This document shows, one piece after another, positions 36,262 through 46,474 of a stretch of DNA of 64,000 bases. Under the pieces are notes generated by a model. That model made no database searches. It saw only the letters and a list, made by a program, of their open reading frames with translations, and was not told the origin of the DNA. The position numbers and the translations under genes are program-made. Numbering within the stretch: position 1 is the first letter of the stretch; the number at the start of each line of letters is the position of its first letter. Origin of the DNA: Arsenophonus apicola (GTDB lineage Bacteria > Pseudomonadota > Gammaproteobacteria > Enterobacterales > Enterobacteriaceae); NCBI RefSeq assembly GCF_020268605.1, contig NZ_CP084222.1:620001-684000 (forward strand). Reading direction: 5' to 3'.

Positions 36262-37386
36262 TTAAATAGTAAGGAATGATTTATTTGATTCTTGTAACTC
36301 CCTAATTGTATTAGTCAATATTTTAATGACATTATCGTAAATAGCATTGGCATTTGAATATTTCTGCGTTACCGTTTGTGAAATGGTTTGAGCTTCTGTT
36401 TTAAATTGGTCAAAACCAGATTGCCATGCCGCCCACCGTGCTGAATTAAATGTAGCATCCGATATAAATTTTTTTTCACCTTTCTTCGCGCTAACTTTTG
36501 GAAAATTGTTGATGATTTCATCAATAAAGCTGACATCCATTTTAAGATAGATATTATTCTTCTCAATACTAATGGATTTCTTGGCATTCAAACCCAGCTG
36601 TTTAGCCCATGCAATCGCCTCATCTTGATTTTTTAGACTACCTTCAGCAGGTACCAGCCTTCTATGGCTATATTTACTTTTCAGTTCTGTAAGCTTATCA
36701 ATTATCTTTTTTGTTTCATCAAATTTAAACTCAATCGTATCTTTATCGGTTTTTATAGCATCTTTAAATGAGGCGAGTATTTCATTAAGTTCTCTTAGCG
36801 CATCCGCATAAGATTTAGCGCTACGTTGAAAAACTTCCAAATAATCTTTATTAATATTAGTAATACTTTCAAATAAACTTTTAGCTATTTCCACGCTTGA
36901 TTTAACCTTAGAAAAATTAGCACGATTAAATAATAATTTTTTTGCACCAGGTATATTTTCTTCTGTATATTCATCTATTACACTACGCATTATTCTTATT
37001 TTTGTAGCAATCTCTTCACTGTTTTTCCCCTCATAATCAAGACTATCCAAAAACGGTATTATTGCCTGACTTTCTATCTGTTGTCCGCCTCGTAGGGCGT
37101 CTGCAGATGACAACAAACGTTCATTATTGTTTATCTGTGCTGCTTGTTGATTTGATTTTTCACTGCCCGCTGGATTTTTCATTGCCTGAATTAACTTTTT
37201 ATTTTTCCTAACTAAATCTTCATTACGGTTACGCAAATATTTTAGTTTATTTAATTCACCATCCTGATTAGCAATAACCGTTTTATTATGACTTGCCTGG
37301 GAAGAATTACTATCAGCCTTATCATCGTTATCATCATTTTTATAAAAAATTAATGCCTGATTTATAAAAGGGTTATAAATTTCCAT
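36262..37386 (-). CDS. sctA: T3SS needle-tip protein SctA (SipD/IpaD)
   Basis: 374 residues from ATG 37386 (AGGA six bases upstream); a frame from 37422 would add 12 residues without a good site. SipD is 343. The N-terminal part is polar with a coiled coil, then a central domain, and a C-terminal helix with AIYDNVIKILTNTIRELQ. It caps the needle and controls translocon assembly. It follows sctB by about 115 bases. Intact. Confidence 0.88.
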   Translation of the reverse strand: MEIYNPFINQALIFYKNDDNDDKADSNSSQASHNKTVIANQDGELNKLKYLRNRNEDLVRKNKKLIQAMKNPAGSEKSNQQAAQINNNERLLSSADALRGGQQIESQAIIPFLDSLDYEGKNSEEIATKIRIMRSVIDEYTEENIPGAKKLLFNRANFSKVKSSVEIAKSLFESITNINKDYLEVFQRSAKSYADALRELNEILASFKDAIKTDKDTIEFKFDETKKIIDKLTELKSKYSHRRLVPAEGSLKNQDEAIAWAKQLGLNAKKSISIEKNNIYLKMDVSFIDEIINNFPKVSAKKGEKKFISDATFNSARWAAWQSGFDQFKTEAQTISQTVTQKYSNANAIYDNVIKILTNTIRELQESNKSFLTI

Positions 37387-37502
37387 CTCAATTCCTGTAA
37401 GGATCTTGACTAAAAACTCCAATAAGGGCGCTTAATATCAGCCTTAAATTTTAGTCGTATTAGTCTAGCAGTTTACTTTTTATCTCGAATACCGTTAACA
37501 AA

Positions 37503-38594
37503 TTAACCAATAATAGCTCGACAAGTTTGAGCTCTACGTCGATATTCTTCCATGAACATATCTAAAATTTGTTTTAACAATGTGATAAATTCTTCTTGGG
37601 CTTTTTTAGAGATTTGCGCTATGTCACTAAAGGCACGTTCTTTTGCCAAATCAACCTGCGATTCAGCCGATTTTTCTGCCTGCGCTGTTGCATTCTGCTG
37701 TCCAGCCATCTGGCCTACCACTGCCTAATTTTGATTTACTGCATTTGCTGCCACTAAACTTTTCTGCGCCTCATTTTGCGTTTCTCGCCCAGTCAGCTGA
37801 AACATCTGTGCTTTAGTTTGAGATTCCTGTGATTGAGCCATAAAAACTGATGCAGTCTCATTATCCGTACCGGCACGCGATGCATTGTAGGCTGCATTTC
37901 GTTGCTCTATTGCATCTGCATTTAATTTAACGGCTTGAGTATCATGAAGTTTGAGTGACGAATTTTGTTTAGTTAAGCTCTTAATTGACCCAAAAGTTCC
38001 AGCACCAGCCATGGCAATAGAAACCATTGCCGTTGTTATTGCTTGTTTTTTCCCTTCCTGAGCCGCTTCAACCATATTATTAGCGCTTGATTTAATTGAA
38101 TCATAGGCGATCTTAACCTCCATATTAGCTAATTGACGACGCATCTCTAACTGACTTAAAGCCGCCATCAACATTGCCTGAATTAATTTATCCTGGTTAC
38201 CGGTATAGCCATTAGCCAATTGGGTGATCTCAAAACGATTGCAATCATTTATGTTATCATCAATTTTGATAAGCCCTTCTTTATCTTTAACTGATAGCAA
38301 AAAGTTAAATAATTCTGCTCTATTTTCAACATTAGCGAGTAAGCTTTCAACAGCTTCTTTTACATCACTAGCTAAATCTTTTCCGCCAATCTTGACAGGT
38401 TTTCGTAATACAAGTTTTACCAATTCATCGCCTGTTATATTTATATTATTTATTATATTTTTTATATCGGCTGCTGTTGGTGCAGATCCAGCTAAAAAGG
38501 GTTTTTCCGTATTAGAAATAATCTCTGGATCATCAATATTAGGATTAGTTGGGTATGAGATAGCTTTATTATCAGAATTACTTATTGCTGTCAT
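37503..38594 (-). pseudogene. sctB: T3SS minor translocator SctB (SipC/IpaC), interrupted by amber codon
   Basis: 364 codons in one frame from ATG 38594, broken only by TAG at 37725-37727. Before it, residues 1-289 hold the N-terminal region and a hydrophobic helix (ITTAMVSIAMAGAGTFG). After it, the frame resumes with AVVGQMAGQQNATAQAEKSA and a C-terminal helical part ending RAIIG. SipC-type proteins insert with SctE into the host membrane, and the C-terminal part is needed for effector delivery, so truncation at 289 would be harmful. CAG to TAG is a one-base change. Sits between sctE and sctA as in SPI-1. Confidence 0.8.
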
Positions 38595-38609
38595 ATTTTC
38601 CTCGTTAAT

Positions 38610-40601
38610 TTAAGCACGCAAAGACTTACTGATATGTTTACCAGTATCATTTTGAGCAGTAATTATCTCTGCAATATCAGAAAATAATTTCATGATGCCC
38701 TCTTGCAGATGTTTATAAGTTGTAAATAAATGCTGTGAATCATCCATTAAACGGTCAATTTCATACCGTTCTAACAACATATTAGCATTGATATTGGCTT
38801 TCTGTAATTCAGCATTGGCAACATTAATTCTCAATCCTCCTTGGGTTGCGGTATTGCTAAACATGATTACTTGATTAGCCATAGCTAATCTATTGCTGGT
38901 AATTCTCAGCAAACGATGAATTTCTTCCGGTGTACTTAGCTTCATATTTTTAAATACCGACTTATTAACGTGGTGAGTTGCTTTTTCCATCATTGCTGAA
39001 ATCTTACTGGCAACTTGTTCTAACTTTTTAGCAATTTCATTGATTATTTTTTTTACTAGCGCAGATGTTTGATTACTCATATTCCTTACTGCGTTTGGAA
39101 TAATTTTCTTTATTACCTGAGTAATTGCTTGTTTAGCGACTTGCATAATTGAGTTGATAAAAGTTTGCGACATCTTTTCAAAGAGAAATTTTGCCGCAGA
39201 TTTCGCCACATAAGCTAAAGCAATCATTGCAGCAACCGCGACCGCCGCAGTTGCAATGCCTTTTGCTATTGACAATAAATCAGTGCCAGCCGCCTTATCG
39301 ATCTCTTTTAATAAATAACCAAGTGGCGTATATTCGAATATCGCATCGACAACTTTACCTATTATCTCCATTAATGGCATAAAAACATGCTCCATTAACG
39401 GACTCATGATCCTATCGGTTAATGATCGACCTGTCGCTTTTTCAGCAATAAAATCTGCTGCTAATAACGCTACGCCAACCGCCATTAAAGCAATGCCAGC
39501 GCCGCCAAATAGTGCACCGACTGCACCAATAGCCATAACCAAACCACCCAAAATTTGTCCGACACATTTGGCTATTTTTTGCGTTTCTTCGGCTTTTTTT
39601 ACCTGTTCTTCATATTCTTCAGCTTTGCGTTTTAGTTCATTTTGATTCGCCGTTGCTCGTTTACGATTGATTTCAAGATCATCCTGTAATTTATCAACGG
39701 CGCTATTGCCAATAATAATAATTAATGTTGTTAAAATTTCTAACAACTTAGCTGTGTTTGACATAGCCTCTTCAATATGATGTTCAATAGGTTTATGGCT
39801 TTCTATCTCGTATGCTTTAAATTCACGCAATTTATTTAGTGCATCATCAAGTAAATCAGCACATTGAGCTACATTATTAATAGCAGTTTCACACTCATTT
39901 GATCCCATCTCAAATAAGTTATTTAATTCAATTAATTCACTTTCTTTTTGCTGAATAAAATTTGTAAGGGTATTTATTTCCTCTGCTAACTTTTTTTCTA
40001 AGAGCAAACTATTTTCAGTAAGATTTTCTTTTATATTTTCTGTTAAATTTTTATAATCTAGCTGCTTATTATTTAGTTCATTTTTTTTAGCATGAAGTTC
40101 ATTCTCAAGCGCTTGTTTACAAGATTTTGCTTCTTGTAGTTTCATCGTCATGCTATTTAAATACGCTAATTGTTGTTGATATTCATGATTCAATTGATCA
40201 ATTTCGCTTGATAATTGATTAGCATTTTCAGTCCTAGCCTTTAATTTAACATTAAACAGTTCAATTCTCTGTTTTAAATTTTCCCCTTGAAGATCGACAG
40301 TAATTTTTTGCATTTCAGCCAAAATAAATAATAAGTTACCTTTTCCTGGTAGTGAAGAATTTGGCTTTCTAATTTGAGGAATATCAATTGAACTATTACA
40401 AATTTCTTTATTATTAGGATCTGATTTTAGAATTAGTTCTAATTTGGCTTTATTACTTAACTGAGTTCTTTCTTTGGGAGAAATAGTCATTTTATTTTTA
40501 ATAACGCTAGCAATTTCATTAAAATGATCATCACTGATATTTTCATTATTAAAATTATTAGAAAAATTTTTCCTTATATTTAATGTGTCTATCTCTCCCA
40601 T
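38610..40601 (-). CDS. sctE: T3SS major translocator SctE (SipB/IpaB)
   Basis: 663 residues (SipB 593). Long N-terminal coiled coils (about 60-350), then a hydrophobic hairpin of two helices (about 345-390, GGLVMAIGAVGALFGGAGIA; about 440-465, IATAAVAVAAMIALAYV) that enters the host membrane, and a helical C terminus. The gene lies between its chaperone sicA and sctB. Intact and well preserved while sctB next to it is broken. Confidence 0.92.
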   Translation of the reverse strand: MGEIDTLNIRKNFSNNFNNENISDDHFNEIASVIKNKMTISPKERTQLSNKAKLELILKSDPNNKEICNSSIDIPQIRKPNSSLPGKGNLLFILAEMQKITVDLQGENLKQRIELFNVKLKARTENANQLSSEIDQLNHEYQQQLAYLNSMTMKLQEAKSCKQALENELHAKKNELNNKQLDYKNLTENIKENLTENSLLLEKKLAEEINTLTNFIQQKESELIELNNLFEMGSNECETAINNVAQCADLLDDALNKLREFKAYEIESHKPIEHHIEEAMSNTAKLLEILTTLIIIIGNSAVDKLQDDLEINRKRATANQNELKRKAEEYEEQVKKAEETQKIAKCVGQILGGLVMAIGAVGALFGGAGIALMAVGVALLAADFIAEKATGRSLTDRIMSPLMEHVFMPLMEIIGKVVDAIFEYTPLGYLLKEIDKAAGTDLLSIAKGIATAAVAVAAMIALAYVAKSAAKFLFEKMSQTFINSIMQVAKQAITQVIKKIIPNAVRNMSNQTSALVKKIINEIAKKLEQVASKISAMMEKATHHVNKSVFKNMKLSTPEEIHRLLRITSNRLAMANQVIMFSNTATQGGLRINVANAELQKANINANMLLERYEIDRLMDDSQHLFTTYKHLQEGIMKLFSDIAEIITAQNDTGKHISKSLRA

Positions 40602-40629
40602 ATAATAACTCCTAATTAAATATATATTA

Positions 40630-41160
40630 TTACGAAGTTGAACTTTCTGTTTTCACTTCTGATTCTGATAATTTCGTTTCTTTAATAACCTTACGATAAA
40701 CTTCAGCTTTTTTTACTAATTTAGCATCCGTGCTTTCATTACAAACTAAATCAAAACAATAAAGAGCTTTAGCAATATCGCCCATTTGTAAATGGCATTG
40801 GCCTGAATAAAAAACAGGGCAATGATTATCTTTTGCCATCACATAAGATAAAGCATAAATATCACAAGCTTTGGCATAATCCTTTTTAAGCTGATAAACA
40901 ACGCCTAAGCCAATGAAATAATCTGCATTTTTTAAATCATACATACATAGAAATTTAAAAAACTTTTCGGCTTCATCAAGCCTACCTTGTTGATAAAATT
41001 CATAAGCATGGGCGTAAATATTCTCTAAAACATTTTCATCTATTTCATAGATATCTTTTAATGTGGCACCCGTATTCATAACTGTCAGAATAGTTTCTTC
41101 AAGACCAAAACTATCTTGTTCATTCTGAGTAAGAGATATATTTTCATTATTACAGGGCAT
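40630..41160 (-). CDS. sicA: Translocator chaperone SicA/IpgC-like (TPR protein)
   Basis: 176 residues (SicA 165). Three TPR-like units, such as IYAHAYEFYQQGRLDEAEKF, then YFIGLGVVYQLKKDYAKACD and PVFYSGQCHLQMGDIAKALY. A cytoplasmic class II chaperone for SctE and SctB. In SPI-1 the homologue is also a co-activator for InvF, whose gene is present here. 28 bases before sctE. Confidence 0.92.
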   Translation of the reverse strand: MPCNNENISLTQNEQDSFGLEETILTVMNTGATLKDIYEIDENVLENIYAHAYEFYQQGRLDEAEKFFKFLCMYDLKNADYFIGLGVVYQLKKDYAKACDIYALSYVMAKDNHCPVFYSGQCHLQMGDIAKALYCFDLVCNESTDAKLVKKAEVYRKVIKETKLSESEVKTESSTS

Positions 41161-41269
41161 AGTAAATCTCCTGAATTGCTATTAGCATTCATTTTCATAA
41201 TTAAAACAGATAAATAAATCATGTTCACATAAATAACGCTCATTAAAAAATAGTAATTCTTTATGTAAT

Positions 41270-42307
41270 TTAGTTATCCCACTCATTTTCTACTTTTTGT
41301 AACCAACTAAGAATTTTAATTACTTCACCAATTTCCTCTAAATTAATAAAAGAATAAAGTTGATGTGTATTATATATTCGACGTGCTAATGCAATATTTT
41401 CTATCACAGGTACGCCCTCTTTTTCAGCATAAGCTCGCGCAGCAAGTGCACGTTGATTAGTTTCAAGTACCGAAACCATGGGTATTGCAACTATCTGCGG
41501 ATTTAAATAGATACCAATAATTATATGTGTTGGATTAGCGAGCATGAATTTGGAACTCTTAATATCTCTTTTTACTTGTTCAGATAAAATCTCGACATGC
41601 AATTCTTTCCTTTTTGATTTGATTTCAGGATTTCCTTCCTGTTCTTTATATTCACGTTTAACTTCATTTTTATCCATTTTTAAATCTTTAATGTGAATAA
41701 AATATTCTGCAATTGAATCCAAAATTAAAACAATAATAGATGAAGATAATAAAATAATAATAAAATCACTAATTAACTCTTTCCAAACGATAAAAATGCT
41801 TTCAATATTTAAATAAATTTGAGAAAAAATAATTTTTTTATTATTATTCCAATAAATATATGTAACAATAAAAAATATTATAATGAACAAAAATGTTTTA
41901 ATAAAATCTTTTATAGTTCTAATGCCAAATATCTTTTTAATCCCATTAATGGGATTTAAATTATTAAAATCTAACTTAAGTACTTTAGTTGCAATTTTAA
42001 ATCCTGTCTGCGCCATCGTTGTTAGCATAATAATTAATATACATAAAAAAAGGAAGGGCAAAAAAATCTTTAACGCTGTAAAAAGAAGAATAAAAGTATA
42101 GTTTAATGGTCTGATACTATGATTATTTTTTAATGTATTCGCCCAAATATCTATTATAGTTTTAAAATTAATATAATTCATTAAATATAAACAACCTAAA
42201 AAAATAAGGCAGCTAATAACCAAATCTTTACTTTTAAAACTTTTTCCTTTTTGTGCTGCATCTTTTAACTTCTTAGGCGTTGGTTTTTCTGTTTTGTTTG
42301 CTGACAT
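41270..42307 (-). CDS. sctU: T3SS export switch protein SctU (SpaS)
   Basis: 345 residues (SpaS 356). Four membrane helices in the N-terminal half, then a cytoplasmic domain with the self-cleaving NPTH motif (FMLANPTHIIIGIY, near residue 255). It switches secretion from needle to translocator substrates together with SctP. Ten bases from sctT. Intact. Confidence 0.94.
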   Translation of the reverse strand: MSANKTEKPTPKKLKDAAQKGKSFKSKDLVISCLIFLGCLYLMNYINFKTIIDIWANTLKNNHSIRPLNYTFILLFTALKIFLPFLFLCILIIMLTTMAQTGFKIATKVLKLDFNNLNPINGIKKIFGIRTIKDFIKTFLFIIIFFIVTYIYWNNNKKIIFSQIYLNIESIFIVWKELISDFIIILLSSSIIVLILDSIAEYFIHIKDLKMDKNEVKREYKEQEGNPEIKSKRKELHVEILSEQVKRDIKSSKFMLANPTHIIIGIYLNPQIVAIPMVSVLETNQRALAARAYAEKEGVPVIENIALARRIYNTHQLYSFINLEEIGEVIKILSWLQKVENEWDN

Positions 42308-42316
42308 AGCATTCCA

Positions 42317-43087
42317 TTAAATACTGTTTTGAATTAGTTTAAAAGATATTTGCTGCATGATTAATACCGTTTCACTAAAAGATGAAGAAAAATAAATCAT
42401 CAACATAGTAAAACAAATTAAACTTTTAACAGTTAAAGCAATAGAAAATGGATTTAATTGGGGTGCATATCGACCAAGGAGTCCAAGCATAACTTCTGTG
42501 ACCAAAAAAATAATAATTAATGGACTGGCTAACATTACTGCTTTTGAAATTGCATAAGAAATAAAAGTTAAAATATTTGTAACTGATGGAAATTCCATTG
42601 CAAAAGGTAGCCACAAACGATAACTATGGTGATAAATTTGCAAAATTGTTATCACTCCATCATTAGCTAAAAATAGTGTCACCGCAAATAAATTAAAAAA
42701 ATTAGCCAGTTCCGATGTATCTACACCATTGATAGGATCAATACTACTACTTAATGTCGCTCCTCTTTGATTATCAATAATATTTCCGGTTATTTGTAAC
42801 ACAAAAAAAGGTAAAGAAATAAAAATAGCAATCATTAACCCAATAATAATTTCTTTTAACAAGATAACTAAATAACCCACCGATTCTAGTTGAGGTAAAT
42901 CATAGGTATCATAAGGCCATATACCGATAGCAATAAATAACGCAAGAGGAAATTTTATTGTGGGAGATAAAATATTGTTAGATAAAAATGGAATAATAGA
43001 AAATATTGGAAAAATACGGGATGCTATAACAACGACATGAGATAAAAAATTATAAATATTAAAATAAGCATTAGGTTCTATATGCAT
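42317..43087 (-). CDS. sctT: T3SS export apparatus protein SctT (SpaR)
   Basis: 256 residues (SpaR 263), six or more membrane helices, with the family segment IDNQRGATLSSSIDPINGVD. Part of the export gate with SctR and SctS. Lies between sctS and sctU. Intact. Confidence 0.93.
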   Translation of the reverse strand: MHIEPNAYFNIYNFLSHVVVIASRIFPIFSIIPFLSNNILSPTIKFPLALFIAIGIWPYDTYDLPQLESVGYLVILLKEIIIGLMIAIFISLPFFVLQITGNIIDNQRGATLSSSIDPINGVDTSELANFFNLFAVTLFLANDGVITILQIYHHSYRLWLPFAMEFPSVTNILTFISYAISKAVMLASPLIIIFLVTEVMLGLLGRYAPQLNPFSIALTVKSLICFTMLMIYFSSSFSETVLIMQQISFKLIQNSI

Positions 43088-43096
43088 AATATTACA

Positions 43097-43351
43097 TCAC
43101 GATAAGGCTAATTTAATAACTTCTTGTGCATAACTTAAAAGAACTTCGCTATACCAACCTGAAAGTAAATATAAACATCCCATTACCCCAATTAACTTTA
43201 ATCCAAAAGGCAACGTTTGTTCTTGTAGTTGAGTAACCGTCTGAAAAAGTCCCACAACCAAACCAATTACTGTTGCGACTATGACCGGTAATAATGAAAA
43301 GATCAATATTAGATATAATGCTTTATTACTCGCAAAAATAATATTAGTCAT
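43097..43351 (-). CDS. sctS: T3SS export apparatus protein SctS (SpaQ)
   Basis: 84 residues (SpaQ 86), two membrane helices, with GLVVGLFQTVTQLQEQTLPF, the conserved loop of SctS/FliQ. Follows sctR by 12 bases and precedes sctT by 9. Intact. Confidence 0.93.
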   Translation of the reverse strand: MTNIIFASNKALYLILIFSLLPVIVATVIGLVVGLFQTVTQLQEQTLPFGLKLIGVMGCLYLLSGWYSEVLLSYAQEVIKLALS

Positions 43352-43363
43352 AAATTTTATATC

Positions 43364-44026
43364 TTATCCTGTTGCTAATTCAATATACTGAGTTATTAAA
43401 CCTTTTGACAATAAACTCCATCCATCTAAACATATAAATAGAATTAATTTTATAGGAACCGATATTGTAACCGGACTCATCATCATCATTCCAAGTGATA
43501 ATAAAATACTTGAAATAAGTAAATCGATAACAACAAAAGGTAAATATAAATAAAAACCGATAGTGAAGGCATTTTTTATTTCACTTAAAGCATATGCTGG
43601 AAGTAATGAAATAATAGAGCTATCATTACCATTTTCATTGTGATTATCATTTCCATCATTGGCGTTTTGATGTAACTTATCAAAAAATGAGACTAAATCT
43701 TCATCTGAATATTTTATTAGATAATTTTTATATCCACTGAGCCCAGAATTTACTGAATTAATAATAGAATCAATATCTTTATAATCTATATTGACCTTAT
43801 TAAATTCTTAATAACTGGTTTTCACTATTGGCAGTAATACAAAAAAAGATAACATTAATGCAATCCCATTTAACACCATATTAGAAGGAATTTGCTGTAG
43901 TCCTAAAGCATTCCTTGCCATAATAAAAACAATAGAAAATTTTATATAGCATGTTCCCGTCGCAATAAGAAATGGTAATAAGGTTGAAAACGCTAATAGG
44001 GTAATCAGAGAAATATCATCATTCAT
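43364..44026 (-). pseudogene. sctR: T3SS export gate protein SctR (SpaP), interrupted by ochre codon
   Basis: 221 codons in one frame from ATG 44026, broken only by TAA at 43808-43810. Before it: STLLPFLIATGTCYIKFSIV and ARNALGLQQIPSNMVLNGIA, both SpaP hallmarks. After it: SGYKNYLIKYSDEDLVSFFD, LPAYALSEIKNAFTIGFYLY and LGMMMMSPVTISVPIKL. Length equals SpaP (about 224). SctR is the core of the export pore, so a 72-residue product cannot work. The remainder shows no other damage, which means a recent event. Confidence 0.85.
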
Positions 44027-44060
44027 AATTTCTACTTATACTCGCTTTATTAATAATTAG

Positions 44061-44375
44061 TTATTTTTCGTTATGAAATAAATGAGTGATCTCTATGCCT
44101 AATCGATCTTCAATGCAAATTATATTACCTTTTGCAATTAAAACTCCATTAGCAACAATTTTAACATTATTTTCTGCTGCTAAATCACATGGTAACACTT
44201 TACCTTGGAAAATACTTTCTAACTCCGATAAAGGAATTTTGTTTTTTTGTAAAATATATTCAAGAGTGATAGGAATATCATCTTTAGATCTTATTTTATC
44301 GCTAGAATTAATTAGAATATTATCGTCACTGATTGCATCATCAATATTCTCATCATAAAAATTTGTATTTACCAT
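44061..44375 (-). CDS. Short isoform of SctQ from an internal start
   Basis: Within sctQ, ATG 44375 (codon 207) is preceded by GGAG with a 5-base gap, a better ribosome site than most here. Translation would give a 104-residue SPOA-domain protein, matching in size the SpaO C-terminal isoform (about 101 residues) known from SPI-1, where it joins full-length SpaO in the sorting platform. Seen: site and length. Inferred: use. Confidence 0.6.
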   Translation of the reverse strand: MVNTNFYDENIDDAISDDNILINSSDKIRSKDDIPITLEYILQKNKIPLSELESIFQGKVLPCDLAAENNVKIVANGVLIAKGNIICIEDRLGIEITHLFHNEK

Positions 44376-44993
44376 ATAAACTCCATTATCGTTAGTAAAA
44401 CGACCAATAACTTTGTTCTGAATAACCACATCGTACGTTTGCTGATTTACAAATAAAATATCACCTACATTGACTTTATTTAAAGTTAATACTGTGATCT
44501 TGCTAAAACCCATTCTTAAAGTTAATTCCACTGGGATATGATCACATTTATATTTCTCTAATTTACTTACATAATTTAAGTCATTATCAATATCATGGAT
44601 CCATATATTACCATAATCTGTCCTAAGCATAGCTATGATATTTTTATAATCGCTATCGTTACAATTAACTTTCCCATTACTATATATAGCATTAAATTCT
44701 AATTCAAAAGGTAAAAGTTCATTTATTGTATAGCTATTTAAAAAAAGGGCTTCTAATTCTTCAAATTTCCAGGCATACATAGATAAACCGTTTAAATCTG
44801 GTTTTATTAATTCTAACCATTCACTTAAGTCTATTATTCCTTTCCAATTTTTATCAGTAAAAAAAGATAATAAGAATTCTCCAATTGGCAGTGGAAATTT
44901 TTTTTGACTAATTCCTTTTTTTTGCCAAGAAATTAACAATTGTTTGAAATTAATTTCCTTGTGGCTTTTTGTAGACAAATAATTTTTTAACAT
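44061..44993 (-). CDS. sctQ: T3SS cytoplasmic ring protein SctQ (SpaO)
   Basis: 310 residues (SpaO 303). The C-terminal SPOA domain, about residues 235-310, shows PITLEYILQKNKIPLSELES and GVLIAKGNIICIEDRLGIEI. Builds the sorting platform pods. It overlaps the end of sctP by 7 bases. A second start at ATG 44375 is likely (see separate entry). Intact. Confidence 0.9.
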   Translation of the reverse strand: MLKNYLSTKSHKEINFKQLLISWQKKGISQKKFPLPIGEFLLSFFTDKNWKGIIDLSEWLELIKPDLNGLSMYAWKFEELEALFLNSYTINELLPFELEFNAIYSNGKVNCNDSDYKNIIAMLRTDYGNIWIHDIDNDLNYVSKLEKYKCDHIPVELTLRMGFSKITVLTLNKVNVGDILFVNQQTYDVVIQNKVIGRFTNDNGVYMVNTNFYDENIDDAISDDNILINSSDKIRSKDDIPITLEYILQKNKIPLSELESIFQGKVLPCDLAAENNVKIVANGVLIAKGNIICIEDRLGIEITHLFHNEK

Positions 44994-46035
44994 TCTTTAT
45001 CCTCAATAACCATTTGATATTTATTATTTTTTTTATTATCTTCATCTTTGTCATCTTTTCTTATAATGAAAAAATTTTTTTCACAATTGCTATTACTATT
45101 TAAATAGTTATGAATTCTATTATCAACTAATGAATCTGATGGACAAAAGCTAAATAATGGATAATGCTGTAGATTCTTATTTATACTTATATCTACATAA
45201 TGTGTTTTTCCCCATTTTCTGAAATAATATTTTAATTCTCTATTTTCATTAGAACTAATAAAACTATTTTTTATATTGTTATTTTTTTGTGGATCTTCTG
45301 ATGAAGGTAACTCTATATTTTGATTAAATGTTTTTTTGGATAACAAAAATGTAGTAGGGTAATCATAACTATCTTTATCAGTCATTGGTATTTTTTCATA
45401 ACTTGCTATCAAATTCATTTCTGGAGAATCAAATAAATTATTCACGCTACTTTTTTTGTTTTGCCCACAAGATCCTAAATCCACAGTGTCAATTAAAGTC
45501 GTTATATAGTTTGCATCAATCGTATTATTGATGCTTAATTCATTGATAATGTTCTCTTTTTTTACAAGGCTATCTTCATGTTTTATAGCATGTATTTGGC
45601 TAGATATTTTATTGCTGGAATGATAATTTTTATGACTGTTAAATTTATCATTCTTTATCTCTTCTCCATTGGCAAAATCTTTGAAGACTGAGTGATTATT
45701 TATTATAATATTTTTTATGTTGCTTTCTGATAGCTTTAAAGACATATTATAAAGTTGATTATCTATTATTATACTATCTTTTACTTCATTTTTTATTAAA
45801 AAACTAATTTCATCAATATTGGTAAGATAATCAACTTCATCAATTTCATCTTTATTTTTGCAATCATAAAATATAGTATTATCATTTGATAAATCAATAT
45901 CATTAGTTTTGATAAATCGATTTCAGATAATAATCTATTATTTTTTATATTTTCTTTAATAATATCATCTAATGAGCATGTTCTGTTTTGCTTTGATTGT
46001 ATATTATAAATTTTTATTAAACTTACTTTTGGCAT
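44987..46035 (-). pseudogene. sctP: T3SS needle-length regulator SctP (InvJ/SpaN), one frameshift
   Basis: Starts at ATG 46035 (MPKVSLIKIYN), overlapping sctO. After LLSEIDLSK the frame must shift at a run of four T at 45907-45910 (A4 on the coding strand), giving TNDIDLSNDNTIFYD and staying open to 44987. About 350 residues in total (InvJ 336). The C terminus has LKYYFRKWGKTHYVDISI, which resembles InvJ's RFQRWG region, and the middle is polar, as in needle rulers. A downstream ATG at 45745 would give a 252-residue product lacking the secretion signal. Confidence 0.75.
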
Positions 46036-46474
46036 AAAGAACTTCCTCTATTTCGTTTTCTTCAATAAGATATTTCCTTTGAATAATTTTAACCATTTCT
46101 TTTTTCAATAAAAAAATATACTTTTCACTTTTCATATGTAATTTTTGTTTAATATTTAATTTTTCTTTTTTTTCTAAAATAACAGCCTGATGAGCAGCTT
46201 CCTTTTTAGCTTTCTCCAATTTCAAATCTATTAATTGATGATTAAATACCGCTTGTTTTCTTTTTATTGCTAATAACTCATCTCTTGATAAAAACCCTAT
46301 ATTATTAATATCTGCCAATAAGGTATTAATAAACAAAATTTCTTTATTAATCTCATTGATCTCTTGTTCTATTATCATTATCTTATTTTCTAATTTCTGC
46401 AGTAAAATATCGTTCTGATTTATTTTTTGGCATTTTAAAGTATGCCTTTTTTTTACATTACGATAAAATTTCAT
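46004..46474 (-). CDS. sctO: T3SS stalk protein SctO (InvI/SpaM)
   Basis: 156 residues (InvI 147). Almost entirely coiled coil, rich in Lys and Glu (LDKLKLEKAKKE-type heptads near the middle). Acts as the stalk between ATPase SctN and the export gate. Overlaps sctN by 17 bases and sctP by 32. Intact. Confidence 0.85.
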   Translation of the reverse strand: MKFYRNVKKRHTLKCQKINQNDILLQKLENKIMIIEQEINEINKEILFINTLLADINNIGFLSRDELLAIKRKQAVFNHQLIDLKLEKAKKEAAHQAVILEKKEKLNIKQKLHMKSEKYIFLLKKEMVKIIQRKYLIEENEIEEVLYAKSKFNKNL

